64,000 bases of DNA from Bemisia tabaci (GCF_918797505.1 NC_092799.1:24800382-24864381); one strand, 5' to 3'. Positions 24,979 to 38,500 are shown, counted from the stretch's first letter. Notes: a model not told the origin generated them from the sequence alone. Made by a program: numbers and translations.

Positions 24979-26074
24979 CAGTGTTACCGTTCTGCGTACG
25001 CAACCCGACGGCAAATTACGCAACATTACGCAGAAAAATTTCCCAATTACGCACGCCATTACGCAGGAAAAATTGTCAAAATACGCATAAATTACGCAAA
25101 AATTTTCAAATTACGCAGCAATTACGCATTTTAAGCCAAATTGTTAACAATCTTTCGCTTATTTTGAAATTCTGAAATATTTTTGTTTCCTATGTACGGT
25201 GGGAATTTAGTAGCAAAGTTTGCAGCATTGCTTTTTAGGTAAAAAACTATCTTTACTACGACCAAAGACATAAAGACGGAGCGCTCGTATCTAAAAGCAC
25301 GGGGAAAAAGTGAAGCTAGGTTCGGCGCTGCGCGCTTGTGTGAGTGTGTAAATGAGCGCGGGAATCCATGGCGGCAAACGGAAATTTGATTTGAACTTGT
25401 CCTCTTGATTTTTCCTTATTTCTTCTTCGAAACGTGTTTTAAATGCTTAAAACGATTATATTAAGAACGTTCGGTCTGCGTCCTAATATATTACACCTAC
25501 TTTTGCTCGGTAACAGGCAGTAATCTCAGATAAAGTTAGTTTTTCTTCTGCTTATGGTGGTTCTGCAGGTTCAAACAGGCCGTTACAGTTCTAGATCTAC
25601 GTTACTCCCAAATGAAATCAGTCGGTCGACGACGGACCGAAACTAACCTAAAGTTAATAAAATATGAGTGTGTACCTGAATTTGGGCAAAAATCAACCTA
25701 AAATACTTTGTTTCCGCAATTTTATTTATTAGTTCCCGCCCTACATTTGAATTCAAACTTGTCCCGATTTCGCCGCCAATCCTCTAGCCAATAGTAGAGG
25801 TGATTGAAAAGAAGCTCTAGAAGCTTCATTTTTTGCTTTTAGTGCTCCGTCTTTATGTCTTTGACTACGACCGTTTACCTTGATCGGCATGACGTACCTA
25901 ACCTAAAAACCGCGATAAGAAACTGAAATTTTTAAAAAACTTCAATTACGCACGAATTACGCCGAATTACGCAGAATTCTTCCAATTACGCAGCATTACG
26001 CATTACGCAGCCACTACGCAGCGACCCTCCAATTACGCAAAAAAAGCCCTCAATTACGCAGAACGGTAACACTG
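24979..26074. mobile_element. hAT-type element 2, 8-bp target duplication ATATGGAA
   Basis: Inverted ends CAGTGTTACCGTTCTGCGTA; an exact 8-bp duplication ATATGGAA lies at 24,971-24,978 and 26,075-26,082. Some 150-200 bp at each end is crowded with AATTACGCA/TTACGCA words, typical subterminal repeats of hAT elements. It is non-autonomous as far as can be seen. Confidence 0.9.
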
Positions 26075-26499
26075 ATATGGAATGATTTCCGTAACCCTTG
26101 CGCGGGGGAGCGCTGCAGTCGCGGGCGGGTGACTGATTCGCGGGGGGGAGACATTCTGGCGGGGGAGCGTATGTGAATCGCGCGCGGGCACCACTGTTGT
26201 GCGCGAGGGTGACTGATCCGGGGGAGGGGGCCATTGTTTCGATTCATCGAAGAATCGATACACTACAGTGTTGCCAAGCCTATACACCAAATTTTCATGT
26301 CTATGGTTTTGAAATGGACATTACAAGTTCGAGTTTGTTCTGAAGATGGAAGAAGAAGAAGTTACTGTTGTTTGTTTACATAGTTCACGAGGAATATGGG
26401 GTTAGGTTTTATGCTTCAATTTATGCTGACTTTAATTTCGTGAATTACTGAATATCTTAATACGTAATTTGGTGAAATTAAACGCCTATTGATTTGGAG

Positions 26500-26521
26500 A
26501 TGGCTGCTAATGAGGGAATAG
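26500..26521 (+). CDS. Dcr-2: Candidate first coding exon of Dicer-2 (MAANEGI)
   Basis: ATG in the context GGAGATGG, an in-frame TAA seven codons upstream, seven codons, then one base and a consensus donor G|GTAAGT. The phase fits the next exon, giving [14 protein letters not shown]. It lies in the left arm of the inverted repeat. If unused, translation would start at ATG 28,931 from a different 5' exon. Confidence 0.45.
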
Positions 26522-29500
26522 GTAAGTACGTAGAACTAATTTTATTTTATCGCTGACAGTCTTCCGGAACTGTAATTTGGGCAGCCCAAAACATTGCCAC
26601 AGCAGATAACGTAAACAATCTTACACATCGCTATATTGAAACATTATAATTTTATGGAAGATAATGTCTGAAAGTTCTTCCAATACCTATATAAAAATAT
26701 TGGTGCAATGATGTATGGTTGTGGAAAAACAGATTAAGTCGTTTCATGTCCAAAGTCCAAGAAATGGCCTCCTTGGTGTTTCGTAGGTTTAGGGAAAAAA
26801 ATGAGTCGACAAAATTCATATCAGTTTACAACGCCATTCAACAGAAAATCATGTTCTAACTGTTTGATTACGTTGATTACAGATTGTTTACGTTATCTGC
26901 TGTGGCAATGTTTTGGGCTGCCCAAATTACAGTTCCGGAAGACTGTCAGCGATAAAATAAAATTAGTTCTACGTACTTACCTATTCCCTCATTAGCAGCC
27001 ATCTCCAAATCAATAGGCGTTTAATTTCACCAAATTACGTATTAAGATATTCAGTAATTCACGAAATTAAAGTCAGCATAAAGAAGCATAAAACCTAACC
27101 CCATATTCCTCGTGAACTATGTAAACAAACAACAGTAACTTCTTCTTCTTCCATCTTCAGAACAAACTCGAACTTGTAATGTCCATTTCAAAACCATAGA
27201 CATGAAAATTTGGTGTATAGGCTTGGCAACACTGTAGTGTATCGATTCTTCGATGAATCGAAACAATGGCCCCCTCCCCCGGATCAGTCACCCGTGCGCA
27301 CAACAGTGGTGCCCGCGCGCGATTCACATACGCCCCCCCGCCAGAATGTCTCCCCCCCGCGAATCAGTCACCCGCCCGCGACTGCAGCGCTCCCCCGCGC
27401 AAGGGTTACGGAAATCATTCCATAGTGTAAATCTACCTTGCAATCCTGCCGACAAGTTGGAACTTGCAAGACGAAAAGCGAAAGCAAGCAAAGCCGCAAT
27501 GAATTGAATGGAGATGAAAATTTCATCAGAATTTCGTCAGTTTCGTCGGCAATAGTTTCAGTGTTTTTGTGGATTTAATTCGTACATTCGAGGTATTGTT
27601 CAATAAATTCCATTATCACTCGCTTTTGTTATCATGTTCGCAATTTAGATTTATTATCCAATGCAGTGGCTCATACCTGAACAAAGCTCTCAATTTCCAA
27701 ACTCATCTACAAATCGGAATTTTGTCTCTCTGGAGTCTCAGGTGAGGAAGTTTAGCATGTAACTGTAATCGAAGTTTTCTGCTCAGCTGATGTTCATGGA
27801 TCTTCAAACTTGGCTTGCAGTTATTCTCAGTCAATAAGCAGCAGCAGGTTTGTCTCTCTAAACTTCGTAGCAATAGCAATGCTGAATTACCTTTAACCCT
27901 TCTTGGACCACACATCCACGCATAAGCTTTGTTCCGTAACTAATGGGAGCAATTGCATGACCAAGTTTGTCTCTGTACTAATGGTACTTTGGAATCCATT
28001 CAATCAGATTTGGCTTATTCACCTCAGAATGATCCAATGCCCAATCGTTGCCTACAAGAATGGAGAGGCTGTAACTACGATTCTGTGACGTCATACGAGT
28101 AGATGAAATTCGGCCGCGGTTTAACACGCGTTCTTATGGGAGAACGCTTGCTGCGTGATGATTTCTCGCTGATATCTTTCTCAGGGTTGATCTGACGCAA
28201 AATTTCACAAGAACCTTTTCGAAAGAAGATGAGATTTCACTTCAGTAAACTAACTAACCCATTTGTGACATTGTCTTAAAATCGAGGAAATGAATGCGCA
28301 ATACCGAAATTTGTTACTCCACTCAGATTCAAATGGGCCGCTAACGCAACTTCGGCGGATCTCGCGCAATTTCAGTCGATCGAGGGCCACTCTGATTGGT
28401 CCACGCAGCGACTGCCTCACTCATCGATGCACTGATGACCCGGAGATGCTTGCAAACGGAAAGTAAACAATGGCCAACTTGTCTGACGACACCTCTAAGA
28501 GATATGAATCTTGGTAATTAGCAGTGGAATGTAAATGCAAACCATCAACACCTCAAATGAGTGGCTTATGTGCTCCTATAGGTTCCCTACATTTAGCCGA
28601 TTTGCCAGAGGCAAAAATTCTAGTGGAACTGGTATTAGTTCTTCTGTCGGGGAGTTGATAAAGCACAATCTGCAATTGCCGCTTGTCGAAACTGAGTCTT
28701 CAGTTTTGAAGAATTCACCAGTGAAAAATGTTTTCTCTTTTTTTTTGATCATCAAATTGTGAAGTAAGGTTGAATCAAAAATTCTGTATAAGGCACCTAG
28801 AGCCATTTGAACATTTCGGACATTTTTGAAGCTGAAGTGCAGAAACGTTTGTCGTTTTGGAGCACTCTGCGCCCCTGATGTGTGGAAATGACCAAGTAAC
28901 ATGTACTGTCTTTTTCTTTCCTCAGGTATCATGACAATGGAAGGAGCAGCCTCAGGGTTTACTCCTCGGGAGTACCAAACATTGATCATGGAAAAGGCCA
29001 TGAAGGAAAACATCATTATTTACTTGCCTACAGGAGCAGGCAAAACTTATATTGCCTCTTTGTTAATAAAAAGAATGTGCGGGGCAATCAAGAAGTAAGT
29101 AACTGAGCTTTATTCCCTCTTCAAAAATTAAATCCTGCAACATGAAAAGAGGCGGCTGAGAGGCGAAGTCAGGTGAGCAACTTGATCCATTGTTTAAGAG
29201 TTGAAACGCAGTTGTATTGGCACATTTGGGGGACCGAAGCTTACTTAAGCCAAACAATCCTCAGACAATTAACAGAGCCTCTCACCTGACTCTGCCTCTC
29301 AGCTGCCACATTTTGTGTCACAGACTATAATCACAAAATAGCAAATCATCGGAGATGCACTCATTGGAAGGAGAAATTCCTTTGTCAGTTGGAACATAGT
29401 TTGCATGACAAACGGATCCAACGCACATGACCAAATTTTATTACCTATTAGTTCCCTAAGGTCAGTTTTATCTCATTCGCCTCACATGACGAGTTTACCT

Positions 29501-32500
29501 GTTAACGCGTGCCTAGAATATATTTCAGCTGACAAGTTAACTCGCTCCATCCATCGGCGTTGCGGCGCGTGAGATAACATGTATTGGAAAAGGGGAAAAA
29601 ACACGACCAAAACAATCGCGTAGCCACGCTAACAGATGGCACGACTTGACTCGTCAACTGAGATATGTCCCAGGCGCGTGCTGACAAGTATACTCTTCTA
29701 ATAAGGCGAATCAGTTAAAGGACCTATTTTGAAACTGGCATTTTTCGCCCTCCGAGGGAATTGTACAATATTTTAAGGGCTCCTAGAGAATTATCGCATA
29801 GATAAAAAAGGAGGTGTTTGCATTTTGGGCATCTTGGATTTTAATGATCAAATAGGTCTGTACGGACAGCTTTTATCATCAATCTTCTTGGAAATGGTAT
29901 TGTTTACGTGTTTCAAATTATATTTTGAGTTGATGTAAGCAAAAAGAATGAACGTTATGGTCCGTTTCTCGTACTTTCAATTTCGGATTTTACTGGAATA
30001 TCGATGCCATATTGAACGGACCTATGTCACAGCGTAAACAATCCTCAAGATGCCAACACCTTCTTTTCTGTACGAAAATATCGAAGGATCCTACAATTTA
30101 CCTTTGTTTTGCCCTTAAACCCGTTAAGAAAGAAGGGTGGGAGTCTAAGTCATAATTTTTCAGTACTCATAACTTCTGAATGGTAAAAAGTATTGCAGTT
30201 TTCTTTCTTGCACTCTATTTAGCATAAGAATAATTATTAATTGAAGTGGTTAAACTTGAAAAAATGTTGATTTTACCAAGTTACGATACTTTTTTGTCTT
30301 TAATTCCCTTTTTCCCTGGCCTTTTTGGTCTCAAAACCTCAATCTCTCTCTATCATGAATGTGTGTTTCCAGGCCATTTTCTGAAGGAGGCAAAAGATCC
30401 TTCTTCCTTGTGAACACCGTCCAACTTGTAGAGCAACAGGCGCAAGCTGTAAGGCAAGCAATTCCTCTGCGAGTGGGAGAGTACAGTGGAGATAAAGGTG
30501 TTGATGGCTGGACGGTGGATCAGTGGAATCAGCAGTTTGATCAACATGAGGTAAATGCTTGATTATTATATTATGAGTAGCAGTAGCCACATCCGGGCAA
30601 GTCACCTATTCTCCAACAATTGGCAACACAGCATACGTATAAGTATTTAACTGTTCACAAGAAAAAGGACCCTAGTCCCCAAAAACTCAGAATTAATACC
30701 AAACAGATGCATGTCCTGCCAATATTTTCCATAAACACTAAAAAATGGTAAATCGAAGTGGAAATACTGTGGTTTGAATTTTTCAATTCGAAAACAGAGT
30801 TTTGAGGAAAGGTCATTAAAATAATCCATGTTCAATGCACAAAATTACCAGATTATATTGCACCTTTAAGCCTTCTAATGGCATTAAAATGAACTCAGCC
30901 ACTTGCAGCTTATTCTACAAGACACTGGAAAGTTTTCAATAATCAAAATCTAATATTTTTAGCAAAAAAAATCTCTCTTTCTCTTAGACGAAGATCCCTT
31001 TTCCTACAAACAGTCCTAAATGCAGAAAAAAAAATGGCACACACCCTAACTAGAACACTTACAGACTGTAGACAGTAATGGCATTAATCACAGAATTGCA
31101 GTTTGTTTTTACCAATTTATTTCCTTTTGTAGTATTTAAAGAGATTATATCAGTGATATTGTTCGAATCCAATCTGATGTAACGGAGAATCCCTATGATG
31201 ATTTCAGCACTGAGCATGTCTATGAAAATGATCTAATATCACAGGCAAAAGCACAATCCTTTTCTGCTTTCCTAGCCCTGTCTTGCTTGCAAAATCAGAT
31301 TAGCCAGTATTTTCCTTTTAACTTGGTTCAAGAATACCTCAGAACGACACCTGAGGTGTAGGTAACAAAAGTCTCTCTACCGAGCTGTGCGTGCGATTGT
31401 CATCATTGCATACTAATACTCCAGCTCTAGTGCACTTCATCCTACGGCTAAAGCAAAAAATTAGAAAATGTGAGCCTCGTAATAGTCAAGATGTTCTATA
31501 GTCTCAGATAGCTGTTTTCAACGCACGAGGTAGGAGAGTCTAGTATTGACTTTTTGCATAACTCTTATGTTGTACCTTTTTTCCAGATTTTGGTAATGAC
31601 AGCTCAAATTTTCCAAGACTTACTCAGCTCCAATACTATGAAATTAGAAAATGTGAACCTTTTAATATTTGACGAGTGTCACCGAGCTGTTCAGAATCAC
31701 CCGATGCGTCAGGTATGTATTGACTTATTGCATAATTCTTATGCTGTACCTTTTTACTGATTTTGGTCATGACAGCTGAATGTTTCAAAATCATACTCTA
31801 CTCCAGTATTATGAAATTAAAAAACGTGAACCTTTAAATATTTGATGAGTGTCACAGTGCTGTTAAGAATCGCCAGATGTGTAGGAAAATAAGTAGGTAA
31901 ATCAGTAAATCTCGGTAAATCTGTTTTAATCTCTGTCATCTCTGATCGGTTGCTTTTTGGTCTTCAAATATTTTCAATTGTTCCTTTTTTTGCCCCTGAG
32001 TTAAATTCATAGTTAACAACCTATAATGGAATTATTTCCCATACTGTTGTTACAGTGAAATTTCAATAAGTTGGACGAGTTGGGGACTTGCGCTTGTGCC
32101 CCAGTGAAGCAAAGGTTTACGTATTTGGCATTATGCACTCTGATTCTGATCATTCTGATTTTATTCAATTTTTGTGCGCAGCCGCTCTGTTCTCATATTT
32201 GTTAGGAAGGGGTGAATATCTAACTTTAACTGATCAGCAACCTTGTACCCTGATGGACGTCTCTAATATCAATCTGTCTGTAATCTGAGGATTTTTGTGC
32301 ACCAATATATGATCTTGTACGCACTTTTTTGTCCATCTAGATTATGGAGCAGTTTGAAGGGTTGCCGGTAGAGAAGCAGCCTCGAGTGTTGGGTCTCACT
32401 GCGACGCTTTTAAATGGCTCCTGTAAGCCAGAGAATGTAGATGAAGAAATTACTCATCTGGAAAGAACCTTGCAGTCAAAAATAGTGTCGTTTATTGATG

Positions 32501-35500
32501 ATGACCAAGTACTTAGGTAAACTATTTTCTCTTAGTCCATGCAACAAAAATGTACTTAGCACCAACCTTTTTCCAAGGTTAGAACTTCAATGTTACAATA
32601 TATTCTTCATGGAGCACGTCGCATCTATTGAAAATTTCAAGACCAAAAACGCGTGTCAGAAACTGATTTTTTAATTTAACTAGTGGAAAAGAAGCAAAAT
32701 TATTCATAACAATGAAAAAAAGTGTAGATTCAGGTACCAGTTCTAGCAATCAACTTGATTCCTTTCCAGGTCCCTGCCATTTTTCATTAAAAACAATGTT
32801 AAATTTCAGGGGTTTAACAGTTTTCAATTCACTGGGTTTTTTGTGGTATAGTGGCATAATGGAGGTTGCATGTGTGAGGGATTTGCGATTTGACTGTTGA
32901 TTCTTATGTAAAAGTCCGCAAGAAACCTGATGATGCCACTGGTTTTCAACACCCAAGCTCAATAAAAGCTCTCTAGTTGAGGCCAAAATGGAGGGGATAT
33001 CCCACGCTATCCTGAGAGTCCACCTCTACATCAAGACAAACTCTCAATGCAAAGATAGGGAGCAAATGCATTGACAGTGTTGCCGTGATTTCAGTTTTAG
33101 AATCCCCAAATGAGGTGGCAGCCCTGTCAATGTATTTGTTCCCTATTTTTGCATGGAGAGTTTGGCTTGATGTAGCGGTGGACTCTCAGGATAGCGTGGA
33201 ATATCCCCTCCATTTTGGCCTCAACTTGACAGCTTTTTTTGAGCTTGGGAGTTGATTTCAGAGAAAACCAGTGGTACCATCGTGTTTCTTGCAAACTTTT
33301 ACTTCAGAATCAACAGTCTAATCGCAAATTCCTCACACATGCAACATCTTCATTTGGCCTCAATTAACTGGATTTGTCAAAATTTGGCAGAATTTATATG
33401 TATAAAATGCTGCACCATAGTACTGTTGGGTAGAATTAGGATCATCCAATTTGCCACTTATCGCAGCCTCACTCTTTTGAAATAAGCACCATTATCAAAG
33501 ATTATTTAATGACTTGTTAGCAGGATGTAATAAAAAGTGTTTAAACAGTAAATAGGTGTCAAGGTAGAGAATTTTGTTCTACTGCTGTAGAAAAGTCTTG
33601 CATTCATTTTTTCTTCGGTGCCGTTATGAGGAAAGCATGCCAATTGGACCAAACAGAAAACAAACAAAAAAGGCAACTACGAGTGTCAACTAATTTAACA
33701 CCTCCTATATCTGAGCTTATTCTTAAGTTTGCCTTGAAACAAATGTTGAGCACATACAAAAAAAGAAGAAAAATGGACGGTGTTAATCAAAAAGGAAACA
33801 AGCCACATCAGCCATTGCCAAATTTAACCGGGCAATTTAATTTTATACCAAGTAACGTTTGTGGGGATTCCTTTGGAAATTTTAAGGAATTTGCTTGGTA
33901 TGATGCAGAAAATTCACTGAAATTTGCACAAAAATCCGCCCAATCGTTTTCATGTAAACATTACATGAAATTAGATTGCTCAATTAAATTTGGCAATGGC
34001 TGGTGTGGCTTGGTTCCTTCCTGTTAAAAGCGGTCCAAATGTATGTCAAATTTTTAGATTTATAGTTGCGAAGAAGCTAACTTTTAAATTTTACGGTGGT
34101 TCCCAACAAAGCCAATCATCAGAGCCTCTATTGGTATCGTATTCAATATTTTATGCCTTGAAGACTGCGCGAGACACCAAAACATCTCAGCACATTTGGA
34201 TTAAATGAAGTTATTCATTGTGATCTGATCTTCATTTGGGCAGACTAAATTTATTACTTGCTTAATTGAATAAATTCAATACACAAATAAACTCAAAAAG
34301 TTAGGTTTGCTTATTTTTAGGTAAATTTTTCCAAGGCTTTCATTTTATGTTTTTCTTCTTTACTAATTGTCCAAAGCTTTCATTTTGGTACAAATATCGT
34401 GATAGGAGCTTCTTCAGTGATCTGGAATTACCTTTCTACTCATGTTTCTTATTTTTATGAGCTTGAAGTCCCTTAGCTTTGGTTTTGATTTACTTTTCCT
34501 GTTTGTTTTTTTTTTTTTTTTGGTTTGTTTTTTTTTTTGTTTTTGTTTTTTTTATTGAATAATAGGAATATTCTTTTGTCCATACAGGTTTTCCACAAAT
34601 CCAACTGAGCATTTACTCTGCTATGATGATATTGAACGCAGTGACCTTGGCAAATATTGTGATGAACGGATAAGAAAGTTATCAGATAAAATTTCTCACA
34701 TCCAATTTGAATTATTTATGCAAAACGTGGAAGCCCCTGTTGATTATTCTCTTTTGACCAATAAGGAGGATAAGCCTAAAAAATGTCTCAAAAATATGCT
34801 TGCTGATCTATCTGTAAGTGTCTAGTTTGATTTGTCTCTCCATCTTTTGTTCTTAATAGAGCATGATTTGCTAAAAACAAGAATTTTTATTTGAATGGCT
34901 AAAGTGTGCAACCATTTATCTCCATTGCGGTGTTTCAAAATGTCCACTCCTATGTTAGGAAAAACAAGCCAACTTTACGGCTTAAGGTGATTTGTCAAGC
35001 TCAAGTGATGTGATCGAACTGGCGTGCGATATATCGCATTCCTTAAAATGTTTACAGAATATTCTGCTAACTAAAAAAAATCTAGGAAGATTTCGGAAAT
35101 TATATTGACTAACCTTCCAAGAAAACAATAAAGTATGACAAGAAGTCTGCAACTTTGCAAACGGAGATACGATGTTTCGCATTTTGATCATCGATTTGTA
35201 AATCAACAGCCCCACTTCTTTAGAAAGTCCAGAGGTGCGTAATTTCCCCCATCTTGCAATCTGGGAATCACGGCAAATGTGAGGTAAATCTTTGGTCATT
35301 ATGCGATTCCAAAAGTGATTTACCTCTCTCTCTTTCTTTGCATCACTTTACAAAAATGGGGCATACTGCTTATTTTTCCGTCAAATTTGACATTTTCCTT
35401 GATGTAGTTTGGAAATTCACCCATGTGGCATGAACATGCATGCGTATCTTACAAAACTGTCAGTGATCAGAACCTGTTCCACCCCTTGTAAAGTTCCTGT

Positions 35501-38500
35501 GCTGAAAATATCTTATGTAAATGAACTACTTTTTGAAGGATAGATGAATCAAATTTAGGATCATTCCATTAGAAACCCCAAGTCTGAAAATTTGCTCTCA
35601 GGTAGGCAGACAGAATTGTGGCAACACCCAAAAGACATAGAAAGAGGCAAATCTTCAAGGATCAAAAGGAAAAAAAGAAAGTGCCCTCTAAAATTAGCAG
35701 GAAATTATTTGGAATGAAATAAAAAAGAAATGGAAAGCTGGCGGGTGGGTGTATAAAATGAGGAAAACTTGGTGGTGAATTCTGTATCCCTGCTTGTGAC
35801 TGGCTCAGTTTTCATCAGATGTTCGTAGGAACAACGCCTCTTTCAATAGAGTTCTTGCATGCTACAAAAATTTGCAAGAAACTCAATGGGCCTGTTGCAA
35901 ACTTTTGCTAGAGCAAAAATAAGAGTTGTTTCCTATAGATAATGCCTCAAAAATCACGATGAGCGCATCGGCAAAGTCTGAAATGCACTCATAACTTCAC
36001 AATCAGGGTTAGAAATTTGCGTTTTTTTGAGCTTCCCGCTTCAAAAACGATACTACTCAGGCACAGGTAAACATTTTGTTAGATGAGGAGTCGCTCCATC
36101 GTCGGCAATATTCATCATGGCTGACGCTTACGCGGTTCCACGCGTAATTCGAGGAGAGTTCAAGGTCAATCAAGGCAGGCGAGGAAAACATGAACGTAAA
36201 GACGCCGATTGTTATCTGGTCTAATCCTGTTCAGGTGTTATCTCGTTCCATCACACTTGTTTTGGCAGATTGGCGTTGGCCATGATGAGTGTTGCCGACG
36301 ACAGAACGACTCCTGTAACAAAATGTTCACCTGTGCTGTAGTATCGTTTTTAAAGTGGGAAGCTCAAATAACCGCAAATTTCTTACGCAGATTGTGAAGT
36401 TATGAGTGCATTTCAGACTTTGCCGATGCGCTCAACGTGATTTTTGAGGCATTATCTGTAAGAAGCAACTCTAAGTTTTGCTCTAGCAAAAGTTTGTAAC
36501 AGGCCCATTATGCCTCTGGTTTTCTCTGCAACCGATTCTAATGCTCAAAAACCGCTCCTGAAATTGAGGCCAGATTACCTGCATTATGGTGAGGATTCAT
36601 CTGACAGTGGGTGTCATGCTGGTTGAACTGACATAGAATGACTCTGTCCTGGAAAATGATGACTTCTGATGGCTTAGAATCAAGGTATCCTAAAATGTAG
36701 GGAAAATTACTTTTTGGTGCATTAAGATACAGAAACGCTATGCACGCTTGTAATTGAAATCTGAACTTTTTAAATGGATATTTCAACTAGTGTTAGTTAA
36801 GTCTGTTTAATCTCGCAACATTTTTTCCCTATCACGCTGTCAATGCTATTGCAAAAATAATAATTTGCATTTCTTGCATAAAATCTTCGTAGCCATTGGT
36901 TTTTAAATATTGATAAATACAAAGATTGGATGCTTGAATTTACTGTGTACCCTAGTGTATCATGAAGTGCTAATATTCTTCCTCTTGCACTTTACAGCAT
37001 GTCCTCAATGACATGAATGTTTTCGGATTATATGTTGGAGCACTAGCGCAAATCGTTCGCTTAGAGAGAATGAAACTGTCCACATGTGATGGATTTTTGT
37101 ATAATATCTTCAATGTTGTGGTCACTGAGCTAATCTTCATAAGGTAAATTCTGTTCAGTTGTTTCTTGTCAATCTCTTTATTGTGCTTACCTCATTGATC
37201 CATCATTCAAAAGGGAACGCTTGCAAACGTGAGTATACTTAGAAAATTAAAAAAAAAAAAAAAACCAATGGAACACACTTTTATGACTTGTGAAAGCACT
37301 GTCTAAAATGGCGAATAGCTTGTGTTCCAATGTATGGCTCATGTATTTCATCAGACAGATCTGACTGATTTTACTTGTCCTTTTTTAGCTACAGCATCCA
37401 TTGTTCATGTGTAAATAAAATTGAGTCAAAAAATGGTTGCCGATTGTTTTCCACAAGGTACCTAGTCAGGTCCTCTTTGCACAGCATTGTTAGATGAGTC
37501 TTCTGTTCTTAAATGCGCTGTGCGCCCAGACAGGCCTTAGTCCTCTCTAAGTCCCAAGGCCCTGGATTCGACCAACAAAAATACTACAAAGGCTGTTCAA
37601 AAAGTACGTAGACTGAAGCTGTAACTTGAAAACCAATGTATGTAGATAGCTGTTCTTGGTTTCATTTTAAAGATCAACTCATTATCTATCGATTGAGACC
37701 AAGATCATTTCATTTGGTTAAAATTTGAGAAAGTTATGCAAGTTTAAACTTTGAAAGTAGGTTTTACCCCTACAGTTTTTATTGAAAATTTTCGCTTGCC
37801 AAAAGTTGTCACTTGAAATACGTTTTGATACATCATTTTACCAGAAACACCTGGCAACCATGAATAGCACACTGTGTAAACACTTTTCAAAGGCCGACCC
37901 GACTTCAGGAGAACTTCAGCAGACTTCCGACCGTCTTCAAACTTTTTATGCCAACGGAAAATTGCGGTCCGACACAAACACTCATCTTCGTACGCGTCTT
38001 CCATCTCATTCAGCGTGTCCATTGCTGATAATCCACGTCAAACACAATAATGAATGACAAAGTGTTGTTCTTTTTTAACCTCCTTATCTTCTTCCATATC
38101 GACCCTATAAAAATTAGAGCAAAATGCAACAAAAATCACTAAGAGACTGCGATAAACCCGCGCGCACCTGTGACTTGTCACCGACTGAGGAAACTTCCCG
38201 AGTTTACGGGGGTAAGTCCAGCCGATCGGGCTTCTTGCCCTTTGGACCCGTTTGTACCCTAGTCGGTCGACGATTACGGAAAAGTGTTTACACAGTGTGC
38301 TACTCATGGTTGCCAAGTGTTTCTGGTAAAATGATGTATCAAAACGTATTTCAAGTGACAACTTTTGGCAAGCGAAAATTTTCAATAAAAATCGTAGGGG
38401 TAAAACCTACTTTCAAAGTTTAAACTTGCATAACTTTCTCAATTTTTGACCAAATGAGTTGATCTTGATCTCAATCGATAGATAATGAGTTGATCTTTAA

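Larger units (their letters stand above)
19545..26075. other. Intergenic, transposon-rich stretch without a recognised gene
   Basis: None of the short open frames resembles a known protein. The SMIM20 5' UTR exon or promoter probably lies here but could not be placed. A GC-richer patch at about 21,700-22,100 is a possible promoter. Individual repeats are listed separately. Confidence 0.5.
26076..27424. repeat. 1.35-kb inverted repeat, arms ~545 bp, loop 259 bp
   Basis: Left arm 26,076-26,621 and right arm 26,881-27,424 are reverse complements with only a few differences (for example CTTCAATTTATG against CTTCTTTATG, and GCGCGAGGGTG against GCGCACGGGTG). The outer 170 bp are GC-rich with GGGGGAG and GTGACTGAT words; the inner part is AT-rich. 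Each arm holds ATGGCTGCTAATGAGGGAAT followed by AG and a GTAAGT donor. The small differences argue against a simple assembly mirror, but an artefact is not excluded. Confidence 0.9.
34814..36997. other. Dicer-2 intron 6
   Basis: Holds an inverted family A copy (about 34,900-35,190) and the foldback element 35,886-36,508. Nothing else recognised. Confidence 0.6.

Noticed and set aside
25986..26290. Overlapping minus-strand open frames in GC-rich DNA, mirrored at 27,210-27,507
   Set aside because: They are low-complexity proline/arginine frames from the GC-rich outer parts of the inverted repeat and differ between the three frames only by composition.
26981..27002. Mirror first exon as the 5' coding exon of SMIM20
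   Set aside because: Its phase would put TAG directly after the junction with the SMIM20 exon at 19,544; at most it could be untranslated leader.
28469..28517. ATGGCCAACTTG... as the start of the Dicer-2 protein
   Set aside because: Its only good donor leaves phase 2, out of frame with exon 2, and unspliced it stops after 15 codons. Kept only as a possible 5' UTR exon.
31717..31885. Alternative (mutually exclusive) DECH exon
   Set aside because: The acceptor is lost and stops interrupt the frame, so it is a decayed duplicate.
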